Below, piece after piece: positions 36,236-48,269 of a stretch of DNA of 64,000 bases (positions are counted from its first letter, which is position 1; each line of letters starts with the position of its first letter). Source of the stretch: Escallonia rubra (Eukaryota; Streptophyta; Magnoliopsida; Escalloniales; Escalloniaceae); contig JAVXUO010001116.1 in assembly GCA_033065855.1 (NCBI GenBank), positions 248,001 through 312,000 of the forward strand. Direction: 5' to 3'. Below the pieces are notes generated by a model. The model saw only the letters and a program-made list of their open reading frames with translations, had not been told where the DNA came from and did no database searches. Position numbers and translations under genes: made by a program.

Positions 36236-37846
36236 CTAAACTTTTGTTAAAGAAATTTTTATAATCCTTTTGCTTCTTTGAAGATCATAACCAATTCCAC
36301 TTTTCTCAAAGACACATATTTGTCTTTCCAAAAGAATATCCAAATTCTCTCTTCCTTGGGTAAATTTTGAAAGAGTAAAATTCAGATCTTCAATCTCCTT
36401 TTCTAAATTCATTTGTTGTGTAGAAATATCCTCTAGTTGAGATTTTAAATATTCATTTTCAACTGGAACTTTAACTCCTCTGAGAGATTGAATTTCAGAA
36501 GACAAAAGAGAATTTTCCTTCTTAGAAGCATTTAGATTATTTTCTAAAGAGACATTTTCAGAAATATAAAGTTCAACTTTTTCTTGCAACTCTTCCTTTT
36601 CACCTTCCAACTCTTCAACAGTACTTATCAAAGAAAGAGCCTTATTTTTTAGATTAGCATTTTTAGTTTTTAACTTTTCATAGTTTTTACTGAGTTCGAG
36701 AAAAGCTGACTTAAGTTCGTTAAAATGTTTTTCAGGCGTTACCTTGGGATCATCATCGTTGGCCATGAAGCAAAGTTGAGCTACGTCCTCATCCTCACTA
36801 CCTTCCTTGTCGCTTTCATTAGAGTCATCCCAAGTCAACATCGCTTTTCTGGATTTGAACTTCTTTTCTTTGAAGTCTCGACTGTTGCTGCTTGCGGTCT
36901 TGTTCCTAAGTTGTGGGCAGTATTTTTTGATGTGCCCAGTTCTACCACATTCGTAGCAGGCGTCAGGATTTTCCTTTACGTTCCAATCACTGTTATTTCT
37001 TTGATGTGATTGGTTTGTTGAATTTCTCCTGAACATTCCATCCCTCTTGTTTGTGAGAAATTTCTTTAACTTCCGAGTGATGAGAGTCATTTCAGGATCA
37101 GAATCGTCGCTGCTCTCTGTTGGTTCATGAGAGGTCTCAGCTTTAAGAGCTAAGTTCTTCTTCTTGGAGGTGGTTTCTTCTTCGTCATGAATTTTCATTG
37201 TAATTTCATGAGTCATTAAAGAACCCACCAATTCTTCAAGCTTCAACACATTCAAGTCCTTCGCCTCTTGAATGGCTGTGAGTTTTGCTTCCCATCTTTT
37301 TGGGAGAGATCTGAGAACTTTTTGGACCACTTCTTTTTCTGGGTAGATTTTACCCAAAAGCCTTAGCCCATTTATAATAAGTGTGAATCTGGAGTACATC
37401 TTATTTATGGACTCGTGCTCCTTCATCTTGAAGGCCTCATACTGCTGGACCAACATGTTGATCTTGGTCTCTTTTACTTGATTTGTTCCCTCATGAGTAA
37501 CTTCCAATAATCTCCACATTTCTCTAGCTGTCTCACATGCTGAGACTCGATTGTATTCATTTATGTCAAGGCCACAGCTAATAATGTTCTTAGCTTTATC
37601 ATCCATGGAGAAAAGCTGTGCTTCATGATTATCCATTTCAAGAATTCCTTTTGGAATCTTGGTTCCATCCGGTCCATCCTTCATAGGAATTATAGGACCA
37701 TTTTCAACAACATACCATACATGTGTATCTTGCCTTAGAAAATTCCTCATGCAATTTTTCCAGTAGCTGTAGTTGTCATTCTTCAACAAGGGTGGCCTGG
37801 TGGTTGTTGATCCTTCTTCCATAACGCGATCTTTAGCTCTTGACAA
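36236..37846 (-). CDS. Sirevirus gag
   Basis: Open for 536 codons, starting MSRAKDRVMEEGSTT. The copia gag (UBN2-type) region includes LLKNDNYSYWKNCMRNFL and EMWRLLEVTHEGT, and a CCHC knuckle CYECGRTGHIKKYC lies near residue 300. The C-terminal 150 residues are a predicted coiled coil (NELKSAFLELSKNYEKLKTK onward, ELEGEKEELQEKVELY), as in Sireviruses. It begins 45 nt inside the 5' LTR boundary, just after the PBS. The pol frame starts immediately after its stop in another frame, so gag-pol expression would need a frameshift, or the junction is mutated. Confidence 0.92.
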   Translation of the reverse strand: MSRAKDRVMEEGSTTTRPPLLKNDNYSYWKNCMRNFLRQDTHVWYVVENGPIIPMKDGPDGTKIPKGILEMDNHEAQLFSMDDKAKNIISCGLDINEYNRVSACETAREMWRLLEVTHEGTNQVKETKINMLVQQYEAFKMKEHESINKMYSRFTLIINGLRLLGKIYPEKEVVQKVLRSLPKRWEAKLTAIQEAKDLNVLKLEELVGSLMTHEITMKIHDEEETTSKKKNLALKAETSHEPTESSDDSDPEMTLITRKLKKFLTNKRDGMFRRNSTNQSHQRNNSDWNVKENPDACYECGRTGHIKKYCPQLRNKTASSNSRDFKEKKFKSRKAMLTWDDSNESDKEGSEDEDVAQLCFMANDDDPKVTPEKHFNELKSAFLELSKNYEKLKTKNANLKNKALSLISTVEELEGEKEELQEKVELYISENVSLENNLNASKKENSLLSSEIQSLRGVKVPVENEYLKSQLEDISTQQMNLEKEIEDLNFTLSKFTQGRENLDILLERQICVFEKSGIGYDLQRSKRIIKISLTKV

Positions 37847-37876
37847 TTAAGTCACAGAAGAATACCAGAGCACACG

Positions 37877-37888
37877 GCTCTGATACCA
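37877..37888 (-). other. Primer-binding site for initiator tRNA-Met
   Basis: The minus strand reads TGGTATCAGAGC two bases (AG) inside the 5' LTR. This is the standard copia PBS, complementary to the 3' end of plant initiator tRNA-Met. Confidence 0.96.
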
Positions 37889-37890
37889 CT

Positions 37891-39086
37891 TGTAGGTCCC
37901 TAAATACACCTAAAGGGGGGTGAATATGTGTATTACAACTTTGAGTATGAATTTAGACTTTAAGATTACAACGTAAAGACAGATATAACAGTAACAAGTT
38001 TAACACAGAGATTTATACTGGTTCTGCCCCACCAGCCTACGTCTAGTCCTCGAGCACTCCACACAAGGGAGACCTATTCGAGCCTTTCGCTAAAGCATCT
38101 AGCTTCGGGTGCTAGCTCAAACCACAGTACAATTTTCGAAACCCTTCCAAGGTTTCCAACAGATTACAAATGAAAAGAGATTTACAACTTGAATACAATA
38201 AACAGGCTCCTTCTTGAGCAGATAGTACAATGAAAGTTTAAAGCTAAGCCTTCTTAGGTGGGAAGATCTATATCCTTTCAAGAACCAAACCAAGAAGCTT
38301 ACAAAGAACTTTCTCAAAGGTAAACTCACTCAAAAGACAATTGATAAGAATAAGAGATTGAGATGAGAGAGTTTTTAGGAGTAAAAAATTTGCGCGAGAG
38401 AGAAAGGTAATAAATGCTCTAACAGACTCCCTATTTATACATGAAAGAAATAGTAGACCGTTAGGAAGAAAAGCCAAACAAGAAGGATTCGACTAAAACA
38501 TTTTGGCTTTGACTAAAAGTCTTGGCTTCGACTGAAAGTCTTAGCTTCGATTAAAACATTTGGCTTCGACTGAAAAACTTGACTTCGACTAAAACATTTG
38601 GCTTCGACTAAAACATTTGGCTTCGACTGAAAGTCTTGACTTCGACAGAAAGTCACAGCTTCGACTGAAAGTCTTAGCTTCGACTGAAAGTCACAGCTTC
38701 GACTGAAAGTCACAGCTTCGACTAAAACATTTTGGCTTCGACTGAAAAACTTGACTTCGACTAAAAATCTTGACTTCGACTAAAAATCTTGGCTCGTTCT
38801 TTACTAGAATTATTGTCAGATCTTTTAAGAAAGACTTAAAGAAAAACTAATCAATAAAAAATATACTCCAAGATCTTGCATCTTCGTCTGTAGTCCAAAA
38901 CTTTAGTCCAACCAAGTCCAAAGTCTTTGTCATCCATGTCAAGGTCGTGCAAAGTCTCTGTCATCCATGTCAAGGTTATGTCTTTGTTTGATTAAGATAA
39001 AACCTGAAATGTTTTATCTTTAATAATATTGTGAGATTAATGTTAGATAAGATAAGTCTGAAATCATCAAAATCAACAAGTCAACA
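37891..39086 (-). repeat. Sirevirus 5' LTR (1,196 bp)
   Basis: Same sequence as 27253-28391 apart from scattered substitutions and three extra minisatellite units (array 38487-38793, 16 units). TATA box GTATAAATAG on minus at 38431-38440. Confidence 0.95.
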
Positions 39087-40601
39087 TTAACCACAAGCTT
39101 TATTAATGGTGAAGGTTCTATAGCATGTCCACTATAACTTTAAGCTTCTTTGGCTTTAATCCATCTATCCAACTTCTCAAATGTGTCTTCATGAGTGTGC
39201 ATGTATATACCTACTAAGAATACACTCAAAGCACACATTAGAACATAATCAATGTGTAGTTATCATCAAAACAAGATGTAAGCCTAGGTTATCCCTTGCA
39301 AGAGCACTACAATCTAAGTTATAGTGGACATGCTATAGAACTTTCATCAAGTCCAATGTCGAAGAGCAACAAAGAATGCATCGGCTAAGTTACTATCGAT
39401 TATAATTGATCTTTCCTATTATGTAACTAGTCTTGGTTTGATGCTTGGTTTGATGCTTGGATTGATGACTATGACCTAAAAAGACCTTAGTATACCTTGT
39501 GCATTCCATGTGAGTTCATAACCTTTCGCACAAGTGTGGTTCTTGAAAATGAGTGAACTTTGAAGCTCACTCAGATTTTATCCAAAACAATTTTGGTACT
39601 AATATTTTCATATTTTGATAAAACTTTTCATTAGCTTTCCAACGCAAAAAACGGCATCTCAATCTGATTTTTCTAGAGAAAGTCATGCCCAAAATATGAA
39701 AGGGGGTTCCGTGAGGCAGCTGATAGGCAGTAGGGTAATACAGTCGACTGTATTTGAATCCAGTCGACTGCATTGGTCAAAACTCAGTTCCAACGGCTAT
39801 TTTCGAGGACAAGACTCCAACGGCTAGTTTAGAGGGAATACAGTCGACTGCATTGAGAATACAGTCGACTGCAATGGCAGTTTTGCTCACTTTATGCCTA
39901 TAACGGCTATATTTGATCTCTTCTCTATATAAATGTTTTGGGGCTTCATAAAACACCATGGAAACCACATTCTAAGCCTCTATTCATTAGAGAAACATCA
40001 AGGCTCATAGATTAAACTTACATCTCTTCATCTTCATGATTTTACATCATTAAAGAGAGCATCTTTATGAGCAATTCTTTGATTGAGAGTGAGCATCCTT
40101 CAAGTCATCAATTCTCTCATCTCTCTATTGGACTAGAGCTTTATTTGTACTCATTTCCTTTCAAGAGGGTTTCTTTGTACACATTTGATCTTTGTAAAAG
40201 GATTGTGATCAAGGTTTGTGTTTGTCAAGTCTTGGGTGAGCTTTGTGGATTCAAGGCTTGTGCTTGGTGTGGGGATATCACCAAGTGTTGTAAGGGTTTT
40301 TATCTTGACCCGGAAGAAGATTGTTGCTAGTGGATTCTAGTGCTCTTGCAAGGGACTTCTTTGAAGAGGTGGATGTAGGCTTGAGGGTAGGTCAAGCCGA
40401 ACCATTTAAATTTCCTTGTCAAGTATCTCTAACTCAATCTCTTTACTTATTGCTTTTTAATTGTTTGAGATTGTTTAATTAACATCTTCATTGAAGTATT
40501 ACTTGGTTTGATTGAGATTCGTGAGAGTGCTTAGTTTAATTTTTTCATTAATTTCTCAAAAACTCTATTCACCCCCTTTTAGGGTTGTTTTATTGGTTTC
40601 A
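39087..40601 (+). repeat. Second Sirevirus-type LTR, truncated, plus orientation
   Basis: Four CAGTCGACTG palindromes (39740-39880), 'aacggct' boxes, a TATA box (TATATAAA, 39926-39933) and the ending 'actctattcaccccctttta...ttggtttca' fit a Sirevirus LTR. Downstream, only the spacer AG and the first TGG of the primer site survive (40602-40606) before unrelated sequence. The left limit is not determined: the complete Sirevirus has inserted at 39087. It is a different, probably older copy in the opposite orientation. Confidence 0.7.
39111..39345. repeat. 32-bp inverted repeat with ~170-bp loop
   Basis: 'gttctatagcatgtccacta' (arm 39111-39142) is the reverse complement of 'tagtggacatgctatagaac' (arm 39314-39345) with few mismatches over the full arm. 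It could fold into a hairpin or be the ends of a small fold-back element. No TSD was found. Confidence 0.75.
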
Positions 40602-40849
40602 AGTGGGAATAAGCAAAGAAACTCAAAATGCAAATATGAAAATAAGAGAGCTTGTTATATCAAAACTCTCTAATGCAACTTTATTCACTCATCTACATAT
40701 ATGCTGGAGGTACACATTTATAAGATCAAATGGATTTCTTTGGACATGAATTTCTCGAGACTAATATTGGAAAATAAACATACACCTTAGCATGGACATT
40801 CTGAAAGTCTAAGACTAAATTACACATAGTTAATCCTAACACCAACATC

Positions 40850-42077
40850 TAAGTGCATTAATTTCTAATACTCCCTTTTAATTCATTTACTTTACAACTC
40901 CAATTGTCCTTCTGAGATAATAAAACCCGTCATTTGCAAGTGCCTGGGTAAATATTTGCTAATTGCTCTCCAATTCTGCAATGCTCTTACTTTACAATCC
41001 TTTCGGATATTGCTTCTCAGATGAAATGATACTTATAGCAATATGCTTACTTCGATCATGACTAATAGGTTTCTTTCCCGTTGCAATAGTTGATTCATTG
41101 TCACAATACAAGGTCGTTCCTTCTGCTTGCTTTGTCCATTGTCTTGAAGAGTTCTTCACAATGAAGTTGCGTGTAATGTTGACTATGCAGCAGCAATATA
41201 CTCCACTTTTGCTAAAGATTGAGCCACAATTTTTTGCTTCTTCGAACCCCATAAGCATATATCTGAACCAAGAGAAAAAGCATATCATGAGGTGTTGTTC
41301 ATGTCATTAAGGCAGCCTGCCCAATCGCTGTCCATATAACCAACCAACTTTGATTCTTCAGTTGCTTTATACATGATTCCATAATTTCGTGTCCTTGCAA
41401 GTACCTCAAGACCCTTTCTACAACTCCATAATGCTTTTAACTAGGATTTTGCATGTACTTTGAAAGTAAATTTGCAGCAAAAATAATGTCCGGTCTAGTT
41501 GTAGTGAGATACAAGAGACTTCTAACTAGACTTCAATATCTTGAAGCGTCAGCTTCTTATTTCCATCCTCTAACCTTAGTTTTTCACTTGAAACTAAAGG
41601 AGTGCGAACTGATTTAAAGCCAGCCGTACTAAACTTCATAAGGATACTTTTTGTATACTTTTTCTGAGAAATGAAAATCCAATTCTTATCCCGAGAGACT
41701 TTAATTCCCAATAAATAATGCAGTTAACCCAAATCGCTCATTTCATAAGTATGCATCATGTTCTTCTTGAAGCTTTGAATCACTTTGTCATTGCTAGTGG
41801 TGACAATCAAGTCATCAACATACACTAAACAATGAGAACATCAACTCTTTTTCTCAAAATATATAATGTCGGCTCACTCTTTCTTTTCTGGAAACCTTTC
41901 TTTTAAAATATGTATCTATTTCGCTGTACCAAACATGGGGAGCTTGATTCAGCCCTTATAAGGCCTCTTTCAGCTTGCAAACTTTATTTTCTCCCTTTTA
42001 CAAAGAACCCTTGGGGCTACTCCACATTACTTCATTGTCTAGCACCCCATTCAAAAAAGCTGACTTAACAAATAGTT

Positions 42078-42121
<44 letters not shown>

Positions 42122-42400
42122 CAGTAAGACTTATTACAGTTCTTGTAGTTTCATGTATTGCGAAGGGTGCAAAGGTTTCTTAAAAATCTTTGGATTTTGG
42201 ACGAAGCCTCTTGCCACAAGCCTTGCCTTATGCTTCTGAATGCTTACATCTTGATTAAGTTTTGTCTTATATATCCTTTTATGAGACACCTTAGATGTTT
42301 GTATGAAAAAAAATTCCCTGCCAGGCATGGATTCCAAAGGAAGCCACTTTTCTCCGTTTTTATGATAATCCTTCTTGCATGAAACTGTATAGAGAATGAG
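40850..42400 (-). pseudogene. Ty1/copia RT and RNase H remnant
   Basis: On minus, NQDVSIQKHKARLVARGFVQ (42134-42337) opens RT. FISQKKYTKSILMKF and VRTPLVSSEKLRLEDG (41526-41711) are the RT thumb. YCDNESTIATGKKPISHDRS with KHIAI (40992-41288) is RNase H. Stops and frameshifts separate them. An (AT)n run interrupts at 42081-42119. It belongs to a different copia family from the Sirevirus at 27-39 kb, judging by motif details. Confidence 0.88.
42081..42119. repeat. (AT)n microsatellite
   Basis: About 19 AT units inside the copia RT remnant. Confidence 0.95.
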
Positions 42401-43029
42401 GGAGGTTAGTGATCATGAGCTAGGGTCTTTTAGGCTATATAAGAGGGAAATGAGGGGGGGGGGGGGGGGGTATTTAAGGGTCAAAAGTAGAAGAAAAATC
42501 TGAAGACATGAAGAGTTTTAGTGAGCAATGTAACATTATTCAAAGGGGATTTTTGGCTGGAAAAATTGGAAGAACATTTGGTAAGTGTAAGTGTAAGCCA
42601 AATGTAGTTACTTTCATATAATTCCGGTGAGATTGGGTGATAAATGACGAGTTTTATGTGTGTTTGTACGTTTAATTTAGTGTGTGTGCAGGGGTGTGTG
42701 TTTAGTGTGTGTGTGTGTGTGCGTGTGTTTGTGTGTGTAATCTATGGGTTTCTAGGTGTGGAATCAGTATGTGTATGTGTAGTGTGCGTGTGTTTGTGTT
42801 TGTGTATGGAATTCATTGAGTGTGTGCATGTGTATGTGAATATATATATATACAGTGTGTGTGTGTGTGTGTTTGTGTGGTGCGTGCATGTGTTTGTGTG
42901 TGAAATTCAGTGTGCGTGTGCAAATTTATGCGAGTGAAGAGTGAAGTGTGTGTATGTGTGTGTGCGTAAACAATGTGTGTTTCAATGTGTGCCTCTGTGT
43001 GGGTAAACAGTGTGTGCATGCACAAAAGA

Positions 43030-43060
<31 letters not shown>

Positions 43061-43264
43061 CACGTGTGAAATGTGTGCATGTGCATGTGTGTTTTCGTGT
43101 GTGTGTCTTATGTGTGAAACTCGGTGTGTGCAAGGGTGTGTTTGTAAGGTATGTGCATGTGTGTGTGAGTATTTCACATATTCTGGTGTGCGCGCGCGTG
43201 TGTGTCAAGGAAGGTGAATAATGGGTGTAGTGTCTCTGTGTGTGTAGGTGTGGTGGTTCGGTCA
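42401..43264 (+). repeat. GT-rich left part of a solo-LTR-like remnant (copy C)
   Basis: 'ctatataagaggg' at 42434 resembles an LTR promoter, followed by an 18-base G-run (42453-42470) and a long GT-rich tract (42640-43250). Copy A has a comparable GT-rich middle. The sequence may continue at 59745-60790, beyond copy B. A 39-bp alternating purine-pyrimidine tract lies at 43030-43068. Assignment is tentative. Confidence 0.4.
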
Positions 43265-43801
43265 TGTCACGGCCCGAACCCATGGGTAAGGCCGTGTGCT
43301 AGGCACGTGATGACCGCAGACCTATTCAGACAACTATTTCGGGTTCTGCCAGGCCTTATTTAAAACTGTACACAATTCTAAAGTCATGCATTAACTGACA
43401 CCATAATATGACTTCTAAAAATGTCCTTATAGATCTTTCCAAAATTTTCTCTACCGAATTCCTCCACAATGACTGGTATAATTTATTTAAAGAAACCTCA
43501 TAGAATTAAGTTACGAAAAATTCTAGAAAGTAACCAGCAATTCTACAATTTCTCAAGAAACTTAAAGCAACTTCCTATCGAGCATCTCTTGCGGCTTCAT
43601 TTTCATTACCCTCGTAGTACTCAGGTTCATCTAAATGATCACCTGAAACCATTTATAAAAAAAGGGGTGAGCTGGGGCCCAGTAAATACACATGCCTTAT
43701 CCCTAAAATAGAATTAAGGGTTTCAAATAAGCCATGGTTTTCCTTTTCAAAATACGAAACTGGATGTCACCCAAAAATAAAATTTAACTCAACGTATCTA
43801 C

Positions 43802-43802
<1 letters not shown>

Positions 43803-43853
<51 letters not shown>
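43803..43853. repeat. (AT)n microsatellite
   Basis: About 25 uninterrupted TA units within copy B. Confidence 0.95.
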
Positions 43854-43864
<11 letters not shown>

Positions 43865-46062
43865 ATTACAGCAAAAGATTCTCGAATTAGAATGTAATCA
43901 ACCAAAAGCTTCATCAAGAACTGTCACAGGTAATCATAACATGGTATACTGCGGTCAGCGTATGGTCCCACTGACTAGAACCCAAAATTCCTCCTCCACC
44001 CGGAATAACAAAATGTGGACGCAAGGGCGAACCACGATGCAACAGTACTGTACGTCAACGTATGATCCCGTTGACCAGGACCCGAAATCCACTTTCCCCC
44101 GTGGATATGGGGCGCAGTAACACAGTCAAACTATTATCTCATTTCACATGTACCGATCATGATTTAGTTACTCACACAACAATTCCATGGAATTTCATTT
44201 CAGTTTTTCATTAACAATTTACCACGAACATAGAGCAGTAAAAGTATTTCAAAAGCTTTCACTTTTACTGAGAACATGTGTACAATATTTAAGTTTTCAA
44301 GTAAGGTATAAGGAGGAATATGGCAGGGTACTTACCTCGCTCAATATCTGGTTCTTGAGCTTGTTCAAAAGTCGGTTCTATCTCTTGTCTATCGAGACCT
44401 AAATACAAACCACGCGGATGTCTTTTATTGTCGCATGAGCATGTCTAAGAATTAAGTTTCTCTTAAGTGAGTAGAATTTAGCAAACCGCCCCTAGGCCTC
44501 AAAAAAATTACGTACCGTTGCATACCCTGTTAGGTGGGATTTTCGGACCATAATGGCCTTTCGGATAATTTCCGCTTGGAACCCTAAGTCGCTCTTTAAA
44601 TTGAGCGTTAATGTTCCTGTTTTCAAAATATATCAAACGGCACCAGAATGGCACGAACTTTCAGACACTCAAGCATCTCAGTACTTTTTGGTCACTGTAA
44701 AATTTTAGGCTAAAAATAATTTTGTTTACTATATCAAATAATTCAAAAATCTGCTTTAAAAATAAAATTGTTCGAGACATTTCCCATGCCCAGAAAATTC
44801 CCAAAAACTTTCATGTCAAAGGTTTCACAAAAATAAGGTAATTTTCAGTTTTGTACTTTTTTTTTTCTAAATCTGCCCAAAAAAGGTTCTTTAAAATAAT
44901 TCAATAAAATTGTAATAGTGAAACGTTACGCGATAGCTGATCGAGCGCTACGCCGCTAACAATGCTAAAATAGCAAACGGCTTTAAAAACTTTAAAAACT
45001 TTAGAAACTATCTTATGTTAGTTATATAAGATTACTGTAGGAGTTTCAGAATTTAATAACTTAATTTACTATTCTAAAATGCACCGAAATCCCTTGTTCA
45101 GACAAAATTAGTTAGCACACTTCCCAACCTCAGAAAAATCTAAAATATTTCCTGTGTGTAGATCTTGCAAAAATAATATAAGTTACTCTTTTGAGTTTTG
45201 TCCAAATAAGTTTCTAGATATATAAAACAAATTGAGAAAGAAACTGCTAAAAAGAAAAATCCCCTTTAGTGACACTTTTTTAGTTAAGCTCTTAAAACTA
45301 GGTTTTCCCTCTCTATAAACAGTATCTTCTTCCCACACCATTAACCAATCACTTCACTTCACTTCACAACCGTGAATCTCCATGCAGACCCATTTCTTTT
45401 CTTACAACCAAGTTGCACTTCACATGAAATGCAATACACTCACCATATACACACACATTCACTCACACAAACCCTTTTATACTCTTCTCAGTTCACTTCC
45501 TCTCCCCCACGGCAGCCCCATGGTTGCCCCAAGCTACTCCCTTTCTCTTAGCAGCCATGGCTGCCACGGCTTGAAACCCACGAAGCTCCCTTTGTTTTCA
45601 TGGCTCCCACATGCCATTCTATATACACACTATGGTATTCACAAAACCCACCAACACTTCACCCATAAATCATCCCCCTTTCTTTCATGGCAGCCACCAC
45701 GTCTGCCTCATCACCCCTTTCTCTCTTTCATGAACACCCATGAACCCACACAGTCACATATACACGCCAAAACACACACTGCACTTCTCAAAACACACAC
45801 ACACACACTTGGCTATACACCTGCATACTCGTGCACACTCTTATACCCAAGTTGCCTCGTGGCAATTTCATTTTGCCGCATAAAAGCACCTTGCACACCA
45901 GCAGGTTACACACAAAAGCACACACTGTTGCACTCACTTTTATATTGCATACAGCCCCATATATATATGGCTGTCTTGCAGCCCATGCAATCATCCAATA
46001 CATGCAACACACACACACACACACACACACACAGAGCATACACTCATGCACGCACTCACGGC

Positions 46063-47347
46063 CAGGGGCGGAACAACGCTTGTACGAGGGGGTGCTGTAG
46101 CCCCCCCTCGTATTTTGAAAAAAATAATATATATATAGTATTTTTTTTCTTCATTTGCAACTTTCCCTTTCTCTCTCTCTCCTCCTCTCTCGGCCGGCTC
46201 TCACAGTCACCGGCTCACCGCGGCACGGCGGCACCTCTCCAGCTCTCCTCCTCTCTCGGCTCTCTCAGTCACCTCACCACGGCACCACAAAAAGGCCACG
46301 GGCCACCGGTCATCGGCTCGGCAGCCTCGGCTCATCGCCGTAAGGTAACGCACTTATGCCGGTCGGCGGTCGCCGTGGCGTCAAGTGAAGCTCTCACGCC
46401 GTGACGCCGGCATCTCTCCTTCTCTCTCAGCCATCGTGGCTCGCCGCACCGCCTGCACGCCGGCACCACGCACCGACCCACGGCCACCGGTCGTCGGCTG
46501 GGCTCATCAGTTGGTCGCCGTCCCTCGATTCCGAAGCGCGAAGCCGGCGAAGGCCCTCCTCAGTCTGGCGGTCCCCACCCCAACTCCGGCCAGTCCCCAC
46601 CCAACGCTGGCGACTCCGGCCAGATCAGATCTGGCAGATCTAGCTTAGATCTACCGTCTACGAGCCGGCGGACGAACCGAGGAAGTTCCGCCACTCCTGT
46701 TCGGCGATCACGGCACTTGAAATAGTGAAATTACAGATCTGACTTTGAGTTTCAGTCACCGACGACATTGCGACAACGACGCCGTTCTGATTTCTGAGGA
46801 CTGAGATCAGTGTGCATTTTGAACAATTTCTTTTGCTATTGAGAATTGATTATTTGATTAATAATTTTAGGTTGTTAGTTGTGTATTTGATAATTTAGAT
46901 TATTAATTGATGCTTTATGGATGTTAATCGTGCATGGAGCACTGAGATTTGAGATTGTTGATGGAGGATGGGATCCAATTGAATTTTTATCCCATTTGAG
47001 CATTGATTATTTGATTGATAATTTTAGGTTGTGTTAATTGTGCATTTAAAAATTGAGATTATTTTCATGCTGATTATATGTTGTTAATTGTGCATTGAAC
47101 ATTTGAGAATTGAGATGGTTGATGGAGGATGGGACCCAATTGGATTGAGATGTCGGATATGTGATTTAGTTGAATGGTGGGTTGAAATTAAGTTAATTAG
47201 GTTAACGCGATAATAAAACATGACTGGAAAAGTAAAAGAATAAAATATTTGTAATTAACTAGGTTATTTGATTGATAATTGATGGATTGATACTTAAAAT
47301 AAAATATTTTTAGCCCCCCCTCGGATGAAATCCTGGTTCCGCCACTG
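46063..47347. mobile_element. Non-autonomous hAT element
   Basis: Terminal inverted repeats are CAGGGGCGGAAC and CAGTGGCGGAAC (reverse of the right end). The 8-bp target duplication CTCACGGC is exact (46055-46062 and 47348-47355). 'agccccccctcg' lies just inside both ends in the same orientation. The interior has a GC-rich, possibly captured block at 46180-46700 and two copies of a ~150-bp AT-rich repeat at 46845-47150. No transposase frame was recognised. Confidence 0.92.
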
Positions 47348-48269
47348 CTCACGGCATACACTAACGCACACATCCACGTTCTCCTTTGTCCCTCATTCAT
47401 CCAAAAATTCTAAAACCCTCCAAAGCTATTGCTCATGGCAGTAGCTTCCCGAACCCATTCGTGAGTCTCCATCTCCTTCTTCTCCCTTTTATTTATTTAT
47501 TTTTCTTCAACTCAGCAATACCCACATAAATACACACTTCATACTGTTCCCAACCTATTCTGATCGTACCCCAGGGCCCACTAAGGGACCCATTTTGCGC
47601 GACACATCACGCATTCAACGGTCAATTATTCAACGGTTAGCAGCGCCAACACCTGAAAAACATGCAAGCGAGCACCCTTGCCTCGAAGAGCACGGCCAAC
47701 TCCCTCAAGGGGGGTCGGCCACCCTCTTTAAAAAAGGGTCGGCCACCCTCTTTAAAAGGGGTCGGGCACTCTTGCCTAGAGAAGGCTGCAACATCCCCTT
47801 TTTCGCATCTCATTCAAGCACACTCTCCACAGTGCTCACTCACCACCAGTGGCCGTATGACGGTCGTTATCGCCCGCGCGTCGTCGCCGCGACAACTGTC
47901 ACTCGCGGCCGTGCACTGTTATCCGAGTGTCGTTTCCGCGACAACTGTCGCCCGTGCACAGTCTCCATCACTCTGACACGCCCATGCGCCGCGCCACTTC
48001 CATGACGTGCCCTGGGCACCAAATACTGTCTCGCGACACTCGTCGCCGCGCCCATGCGCCACTTTTATGATACATGTGCCCCGGCACCAGGTATTGTCTC
48101 GCGACGGTTGTTGCCACGACCACGCACCACAATCAATGTCTCATGCCTTTGAGATAGCGCCCATGCACCACAATCATGTCTCAGGCCTCCGAGCACCCAC
48201 TCATTCACCGCACCATGTGCCCACGCCATGGACGTGGAACATGCTCCGACCCACTCTCCGAAGTGTGCA

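Larger units (their letters stand above)
27253..39086 (-). mobile_element. Complete Sirevirus (Ty1/copia, Maximus/SIRE type) LTR retrotransposon
   Basis: Both LTRs are present (27253-28391 and 37891-39086) and begin TG / end CA. The 5-bp target duplication TTAAC is exact (27248-27252 and 39087-39091). On the minus strand the order is 5' LTR, PBS for initiator tRNA-Met, gag with coiled coil, protease-integrase-RT-RNase H, an extra ORF, a GGGGGAGAT-type PPT, and 3' LTR. PPT, PBS, the large coiled-coil gag and the extra ORF together mark the Sirevirus lineage. Length is 11.8 kb, of which 2,960 bp is a later insertion (31337-34291 plus TSD). Pol and gag have frameshifts and stops, so it is no longer autonomous. 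Confidence 0.96.

Noticed and set aside
42644..43283. Open frames with V/C/G or H/T repeats
   Set aside because: Translations of GT-rich simple sequence; every frame and both strands are equally open.
45382..46404. 340-codon plus-strand open frame
   Set aside because: It is built on CA-rich simple sequence of copy B and runs across the exact left boundary of the hAT element at 46063, so it cannot be an ancestral gene.
46385..46648. Possible host exon in the GC-rich part of the hAT element
   Set aside because: Proline/alanine/arginine-rich frames with no motif and no splice-site pattern; kept only as a possible captured sequence.
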